Shown piece by piece: positions 23,562-32,500 of a DNA stretch of 51,034 bases. The stretch's first letter is position 1. Every line of letters starts with the position of its first letter. Below the pieces are notes generated by a model. It saw only the letters and a program-made list of their open reading frames with translations. It was not told where the DNA came from and did no database searches. The DNA is from JAIOSM01 sp964593725 (GTDB lineage Bacteria > Desulfobacterota > Desulfobacteria > Desulfobacterales > Desulfobacteraceae). The translations under genes and the position numbers were made by a program. Location of the stretch: the NCBI GenBank assembly GCA_964593725.1, contig CAZQJS010000017.1, positions 1 through 51,034 of the forward strand, in the 5' to 3' direction.

Positions 23562-26500
23562 TCAGTACTCTATCGATTCCAGAATCCTGTCCTCCTTTGC
23601 AAGTTTATTTATCTTAACCATCTCAAAGTTTGAAACTTCTACACAAAGGTTGCCTTTTTTATCAATGAGCTGCAGATTATAGCTGTTTGTTTCCCGGCCT
23701 GAATTAATCTTCTCGGTAATACAATAATACTCTTCATGTTTTTCAGCAGCCAGGTAAAATTTTGCAGACTCAATCCTGAAAGGAAGAACTGTTCTGTTGG
23801 TTGTGAAAAACTCCAGAAGTCCGCCGGTCTGGAACATTGCATCCACAAACACTGGTGCTGCCACAAAATCAGGATGTTTATTACCCTTGAAAAACTCATT
23901 TTCACATGAGTCCTTTATGGTTGTAATCAATGTTCTGCCATCAAAGGAGTTGACATCAACAATGGTCTTAAAGAGCCCGAACATGAAAAGGCGCTTTGGG
24001 TTATATACCAGGGTATCAACATCACCATCATACTTGACAGGTGTAAATGCAGGTATTGTGATTTTTTTACCCTTAAGCTGTTTGTCTTCAAATCTGTATC
24101 TGCCCTGGTAGTGGAGTGTAGGGTCACCCATTGCAACACCCCTGGGATTCTTAAACTGTGATGAAATGGTGCATGAATAAATATTGTCAGGCTCTTTCTC
24201 TGCTGTAATGAGCAGCTCCTTTGGCCTTCCCTTGAGAAGTTTAATCCCATAGGGAATCGAAAAATCCAAAACCTCAACAAGTCTGCCATTATTTCCAGGC
24301 ATTGATTGTGCACACTGGGCCATGGTCTCGATACCGGTTGAACCCAGGAACAGTGGAACATCACCCATTGTATGGTCATGGAGGAAAAGATCCCTTTCAA
24401 GGTCAAGTACCCTGGAATATGTTATGCTTTTATCATTCTGCTCCACAATATCGTCTAAAAACGGAAATTTTACAATACCAGGGTCGCCCAGGAGGCCGTC
24501 AAGGTCAAAGGAGTAGTCAAGGCCTGAAAAGACCATTTCTGTCTCATTACTGTCCAGAAGATCAGCCATAAAAAATTTCACTCCCTGATCCAGGGGAAGA
24601 AATTTAATACCCCTCTCCTCTAAAACTTTTTTCACTGTTGGATTTGTTGCCATGCCAACACCATCCCAGGCAGTCCAGGCATAGACTTTGTATATCTTAT
24701 CAGGGTTGAGCTGTTTCTGACAGAACAGAGTTTTCCCAATAAAATCATTGGCTGATGTATAGTCAACCTGCCCTTCATTTCCAAAACGTGCAGTAACAGA
24801 GGAGAAAGTAAAGAAATATCTGTAATCCCTGTCCCTGGCTGCCTTCAGAAGATTCTGCATTCCCTTTACCTTCACATCAACAACCAGTTCAAAGGCATTA
24901 AGTTCTTTTCTGGGTATGAACTGACTCATTTCCATACCTGCTGCATGGAAGATGCCGTCAATCTTTTCATATTTATCCACCACCCCTTTCACCGCCTCAT
25001 AATCGGTTACATCAACGCAGTTATATTCCACGGAAACGCCCATGGATTTTAAGGTCTCAATATTTTCCAGGGATTGCCGCACCCTGATGAGTCTGTCCAG
25101 GGCATTTTTAATCTCCAGAGGTTTTGCACCTGCCATGTCAGATTTAAGCATTTCCATGAGCTGGGGCTGGGTGGTTGAACTGTCAAGATATTTTTTATCT
25201 GTACTGTAAATATCATTAATGTCAAGAATGATCAGACTTGTTTTATATTTTCTTACAATCTTTTTAATAATTTCATAGGTTATTCCTCCTGCTCCTCCTG
25301 TCACCAGCATGGTATCGTTATCTTTGATAATATCCCGGCCCTTATCTGCAACACTTGTTTTCATGGTTAAAACATACCGGTTCTTATTTTTATACCCCAC
25401 TTCGCATCTTTTATCCCTGGACAAGAGTTCATCCATGAACACCTTTGCTATCCTGTTTATACTCTTTTTAGGCTGTTTGTAGGAAAAATCCACAACCTTA
25501 ACCATGGTGTCGGGCATCTCCTTATTCACGGTTTTCAGCAGCCCTGCAATACCACCAAAGGCCGGATTGATAGCACCACAATCCTTAAAATCAGGCAGAT
25601 AGGGAAAGATCACTGAATCAAAAGTAATTGTTCCAATGATACTGCCCTTTTCCATAAGCCTGTCAAATAGACTTTTAATAATTATAAAAGATGATTTAAT
25701 GGCCACATTGATCTCTTTATCTGATCTTGTGCCCTCTGTCTCTGTTTTCCCAAAGTAATAATCCAGGGGAGCAAGATGGATAAAGCCATTAATATCCTTA
25801 TACTTTGCCTTGAGTTCATTTATACCTTTTTCACAACCTTTAACATTGGACAGGTCAAGCTTGAAATCAGCATTTTTTTTACCAATTGTAATAACTTTGC
25901 CGTTTTTCTCTTTGATAATCTCCATCACTTTTCTGGCAAAGCCATGGCTGTCAAGGGATACAATAATGGTTTTACCCTTTAAATCCCCGGTGCCATGGTC
26001 AAGGGGGTCTGCCTTTTCAGCCCTTACAATTAATCGTTTTATGGGGGAAGACAGGTCAGGAAATTCACTCTCCTGTTCCACTTCTGACTTTGTATCACCC
26101 TGTTCTTCTCCGGGTTTACTCTCTTTTACTGTGCCGGGCACGGCCTGGCCAGGTGCTGATCCGGATATACCCCGGGCAACTGAAGCAATATACTCTGCAA
26201 GCTTTGCAATTGTATTTAAATCCCTTAACCTTAAATCATCAGGAACTGAAAATTTAAACTTTGCTGCAAGGGAACCAAATATCTCCACCTGCTTTACCGT
26301 ATCAATACCAAGGTCTGCCTCAAGATCAAGACCGTCTTCCAGCATATCTGTTGTATATCCTGTCTGATCGCCTATTATCTGCCTGACATCCTCTATTATG
26401 TCTGATACATCCTTTGCAGAACTGTTTACCACATCTTTTTCAATGGAGATACTTCCATTTTCTTCCGGGCTGCCAGCCTGTGCCTGCCCGGTTCCGGCAC

Positions 26501-29500
26501 CTGCTTTTTCAGCAATATACTCTGCAAGCTTTGCAATTGTATTTAAATCCCTTAACCTTAAATCATCAGGAACTGAAAATTTAAACTTTGCTGCAAGGGA
26601 ACCAAATATCTCCACCTGCTTTACCGTATCAATACCAAGGTCTGCCTCAAGATCAAGACCGTCTTCCAGCATATCTGTTGTATATCCTGTCTGATCGCCT
26701 ATTATCTGCCTGACATCCTCCATTATATCTGAAGCATTCTTAACAAAATCCGAATCAGACTCTGTCCTGGAAGCTGCCTGCGGCTCCCCATCAGAAGTAT
26801 CAATTGCTGTATCAGGTAATCCGGTTTCCCGGGAAAAATCTGTGCCGCCGGCCCGGGTGCTCACATATTTGCTGAGCTTTACTATTGTGTTTAAATCCCT
26901 CAGGCGCAGGTCATCAGGTACAGAGAAACCAAACTTTGCTGCAAGGGAACCAAATATCTCCACCTGCTTTACCGTGTCAATACCAAGGTCTGCTTCAAGG
27001 TCGAGGTCATCCTCAAGCATATCTGTTGTATACCCTGTCTGCTCGGCAATTATCCTTTTGATCTGCTCAGACAAATCAACAGAATTTGCTTTCATACCTG
27101 GTTGGGCAACGGGTATTTCCGGAACAACAGGTGCTTTTACAGGCTCAGGAACGTCTGTTTCAGTATTCCTGGATGGAGGTTCCAGTGCATCCATGGCGCC
27201 CCTGCCATCTGATACAACACAGAGCATATTATCAATCAATTTTAACTCAGGATTTTCAGATTTTGTAATTCTCTTAAGCCATGAACGGTATCCTGGGTTG
27301 TTTTCAAAGGAATTCTCCTCAATCCTTTTAACAAATAAAAATGCAAAATGGGAACCAAAACCTGCTGCAAGGTGGAGTCCGTATTCAGAATCGATCTTTT
27401 CCCTGCTTGAAAAATTAAGTCTGCTGAAGTGTTTGGGTATTTTTTTAAGATTTGCAATGGGCGGTGCTTTTCTTTTCTGAAGCGCCTTAATCAAAACCAC
27501 ATCTTCAATGGCCGCTCCCAGGGTATGGCCTGTGAATCCTTTGGTATTTGATATGCATATATCATTAAGGTACTTACTGAAAGTGGATTCCAGTGCCTTA
27601 ACTTCAGCATCTGCACTTCCGCCCCTTGCAGGGGTATAGGTCTCATGGGACATGAATAATAATTTTCCCGCATAATCACTCTTTTTCAAATTGTGCTGCT
27701 TTTCAACCTTGGAAATAAACCGGGTCATTTCTGCTGTCATGTGAGGAACATCAATATTATAAGTATGATACCCGGAATTTGCTATGTGGGTACCAAGTAT
27801 CTCTGCCTGGCCATTCATGCCTCTTCTCAAAACACTTGACCTGTCCTCAATAATCAGGCCCACAGCTCCGCTGCCGATGATGGTGCCGTTTCTGTCCTCG
27901 TCAAATGGTTTTGCAGCTTCTGAAACTCTTTTCTTTATTGTGGCAGCACCCAGGGATAAAAACCCTGAACCAATCCATTGATTCTGCCTCTGGGATGTGG
28001 CATTTTCTCCGCCAACAACAATGACCCTCTTACATCTTCCAACCCTGATCCAGTCTTCAGCAATCCCGATTGCAAGGGTTGTGGACGCACATGCGCTGGA
28101 TACAAGGGTATTAGGCCCTTTTGCCTTAATTATCTGGGCCAGGTGGGCAGATCCCAGGGGGCAGCAGTTTGCAAGGAAATTTCTATTGAATTTAAACTCA
28201 TTGAAATCTTTTTTCTTTCTTGTCTTTGCCTTAAAAAACCATTCAGTCAACTCCTCTTTGATATTAACATCCTGAACCTGTTCCATTAAATAGTAATAAA
28301 TGTTTTCAAACTCTTCATAGGGTTTTAAAAAGAACTTTTCATAAAAATAATTTTCAAGCTCTCCTATTAATGTCTCGCCATTGGGAAAAAGTGAGGTTAA
28401 AATAACACCTGTATCCTCCTGCATCTCCTCTGGCAGGGCAAAACCATCTGGTATAACACTTTTGCCATTTTTCGAAAGTTTATACTGCATAACAAGGGGT
28501 ATACCTGCATCTTTCAAAGCTTCAATACCAGCGGCAATCCCAAGGCTCATGCTTATGTCATACTGCTCTTTTATACCGTACTCATCTGTCAGATCAAAAT
28601 ATCCCAGCTGGCCTGCAAGGTGGATAACATCTTCAGCCTTTGTAATTTTCACAAATTTTGCACTGCCATCGGGCTGTTTATATAATTTTGTAATGTTCTT
28701 ATCTATGATTCGCTCCTGGTCTTCACTTCCAATGGGTTCAATAAAGTTTTCCCCTTCAAGGATTGCATCAAAATTATCCTTTGCAAACACCTTTCTTGCC
28801 TTTCCGGGAAGACCAAGGGATACTCCTGAAATCATAATTGCTTCTGTGTTAAAATTAAACTTATCAAGTAAATTTGCTGAAGCTTCCTGCTTCTGGCGCT
28901 GGTACTCTTTGAATAACAGATTGTCAATATACTGCTGATTTTTACTTTTAAATGCCTCAAAGTCATCATCAGGCAAAAACGACCTGTTTGAATCAAATGC
29001 CCTGGCCATGATTTTGCTTCCTTCCATAGATTTATTTTCCTCTGGTTCAATTTCTTTAAATCTCCTGCCTGGTTCAGGCAGAACAGCAGGTTTTACAAAA
29101 ATAGCATTACAGGATCGTAAATATCCCATACAATCTGTAAAAGAGCTGAATTCTCCTTTTTTCACATCAACAGTGACTGCTGTATTATAGTCTGCAATAT
29201 TAATATTTTTTAAAAGATTCACAAGCAGCCTTGAAGGCCCTATTTCAATGAAATGGGTCCTGCCGCTTGCATAAACATATTCAACGGATTTTATAAACTC
29301 CACAGGAGATATGATCTGCCGTGCAAGGAGATCCTTTACTTCATGCCTTCTTTCAGAGTATGGTGTTCCAAGGGTGTTGGAGATTATTTTACCATACCGT
29401 GTCTCCTTAAGCCTTATAGTATCAAGGTAATCACGCAGTTTCACAGAAGCCTTTTCAAGAAGAGGTGTATGAAATGCCCCTGAAAGATTAAGCCTGGTAA

Positions 29501-32500
29501 AGGCAACCTGTCTGTTTTGTAAATATTCACAGAATTTTGTTATTTCATCCCGGCCGCCTGATATGGCAGTCTGTTTCTCACTGTTTTTATTTGTAACATA
29601 TATATTTGATATAAATGATTCCCTTATCAGGGTCTCTGACTCTTTTTCATTTTTAAAAACAACCATTATCCTGCCCGGGATTTCATCACCTGCCTCTTTC
29701 ATGAGGTCTGCCCGCTTTATGATAAGATTCATGGCATCATCAAAATCTATCATACCGTTGCAGTAAAGGGCTGTATACTCACCAACGCTGTGACCTATGA
29801 AGTAGTCAGGGGAAAACCCTTCTGCATGGAGCCTGTCAAAAATTGCTGCAGATGAAAGAAAAACAGCAGGCTGGGTATTTTCAGTAAGGTTCAGATCAGG
29901 GTTGTCACTGAACATCATATCAAGAAGGGAGTAACCTCTTTTTGCCTTGAATATTTCCTCACCCTTATCCATGAGGCTATTAATCCTGTCATCTTTTTCA
30001 TAAAGCTCCTTCATCATGCCGCTGCGCTGGGCGCCCTGACCGGAAAGAAGGGCCACCATTCTGAGTTTCTGCCCTTTTTCATCGGCAGAATAGGAAAAAT
30101 CCCTCATCCTCACCTTTTCAACCTGGGTTGCAGGTATTTTCACCCTTTTAGTACCAAGGCTCCTTGGCACTGCCGATGCAATAATATGCATATGATTTCC
30201 TCCGATTCCATTTACATTGGATGCAAATCGTACGGGCTTGTTCTGTTCAAGGGTTATGATTTTCTCTGCCCGTTTTAAAACTTTGCTGTCATTTAATGTG
30301 GTGTGCTCGCTGGAATAATTAAAATCAGGCAGAATTTTACCATGTTTTACCATGAGCATCAGTTTTGCAAGGGCGCATGCCGGGTTTGCAGCCCTGAAAT
30401 ACCCGAACTGGGGTTTTACATTACCGCAATACAACCCATGATCAAAGCACTCCTCTGCAACCTGTTTTTCCACCATATCTCCAAATATATTGGAAAAGGC
30501 AAACAGATCAAGATGGTTTATATCCTGTTTTCTGATACCGCTCTTTTTATAACACTCATTGATTGTTGAAACAAAAACCGGCCCTGAAGGTGAAAGAAGG
30601 TGGTCAGGCACACTTGATTTAACAGAAAATGCACTCAACTCTCCAAGGATTTCCATGCCTGCCTGCCTGGCCTTCTTATAGGTTGTAAGCACATGGAGGG
30701 CTGCACCTTCACCCATAATATATCCGTCTGCCCTGGAATCAAAATAGTGACACTCCCCTTCTGAAAGCAGGCCCATGCGTTTAAAAGCCATCAAAGCTGC
30801 AGGATAGAGATTTGTATCAACACCGCCTGTAAGGACAAAATCAAGATCTTTAAAAAGAATATCCCTGGCAGCATTCCGCATGGCAACACTGGCAGATGCA
30901 CAGGAAGCATCCACAACATAATTTGCTCCGTTAAATCCAAAATAGTTGGCAATCCTGCCTGATATGATATTGGAAAGAAGTCCTGGAATTGTATCACCGT
31001 TATTTTCAGGAATTTTATCCTCAATCACTGATATAATGTGCTTTGCAAGGCTTTCCCGGGTATCTTCAGGTATGGATGAAATACTCTTGAGCAGTTGTGC
31101 AACAAAAAACCTTCTCACCCTTAAAATATTTTTACTCTGCCGTTCCCCTGCTATGGTGCCAAGTATCACTCCTGCCCTGTTTCCCTTGTCAAGGTATTGC
31201 TGAAGTCCGGACGAGTTTACAGCTTCACTGGCAGCTGTCAGGCCGAATAGCTGACCGCGCTCCACAGATCTGACCACAGTGGGGGGCATTTTATATTTAA
31301 TATTGTCAAACTTAAAATCCCTTGCAATACCGGCTTTTACTTCCGGCAGCCAGTAAAATGAACTTTTATCCTCCTTTGAATATGCTTTATTGTCAAATAT
31401 TCTGTCAGGAATTGGACTCAATGCAGTCTTTCCCGATTGAAGCTGATCCCAGAACTCATCTTTATTGGATGCATCGCCAAGAAGTATACCAAGACCGGCA
31501 ACTACAACTCTGTCATCATTAAAATCATACTCAGTATCGGAAAAAATATCCCGTTTTATCAGCTGGTAATCCTGCCTGTACTCCTGGATCAGTGCATGAT
31601 AGTTAATTCCGCCAAATCCATAGGAACTGACACTTGCCCGCTTTACCTTTCCATTGCTTTCCCACTTTTCAGGATCTTTAACTATAAACAGGGAAGAATC
31701 GCTCAAATCACAATTATCCGAAGGATTTTCAAATCTGCAATTGGGCGGCAGGATTCCATGATTAATGGCAAGGAGAGCCTTTAAGAAGCCAGCAGCTCCC
31801 GACCCACCCAGAAGATGCCCTATCTGGGACTTAATAGAACTTATTCCTGCTTTTGAACCTGCATATTTCTCCTTTAATGTTGCAATTTCAACCTCATCGC
31901 CAACAATTGTTGAAGTGCCATGGGCTTCAATAAAACCTATATCTTCAGGCTTAATATCCTGAACTGTTTTTTCGTAACATCGGTCAATACAGAGCTTCTG
32001 TCCAAGAGGATTGGGTGCTGCAATGGCCTTACCCTTTCCATCGGAACTCGAACCTATGGAGTTTATCACTCCGATAATATTATCATTATCCCGGACCGCA
32101 TCCTTCATTCTCTTTAAAAGGAAAATCACACATCCCTCACCCAGGATAAATCCATCAGCTCTTTTATCAAAGGGAAATGACCCTTTGGCAGAAAGTGTTC
32201 CCATCTTTGAAAAGCCTATGAAACTCTCCGGAGCAAGATGGGTGTTTACTCCTCCCACAATCACCTGGTCATACTCGCCGGACAGCAGTTCTCCGGCAGC
32301 TGCATCAATGGCAGCAAAAGATGATGCACATGCTGCATCAATCACATAGTTAAGTCCTCTGATCCCAAGATGCTTTGCAATCCTGGACGCTTCAATATTC
32401 AATAAAATTCCGTGGACAGGGTCATACCCTGGATTTTCCCCCTCAAGACCTTCCAGCAGGCATTTCTGCAACTCGTCCTTCTGTTCCCTGTTCAGTGTCT

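Noticed and set aside
26842..27480. Plus-strand open frame of 212 codons, and similar frames across 23.8-34.8 kb
   Set aside because: They lie antisense to the giant synthase, whose frame shows complete domains and catalytic motifs; the plus-strand frames mirror its codon use and have no ribosome sites or recognisable domains.
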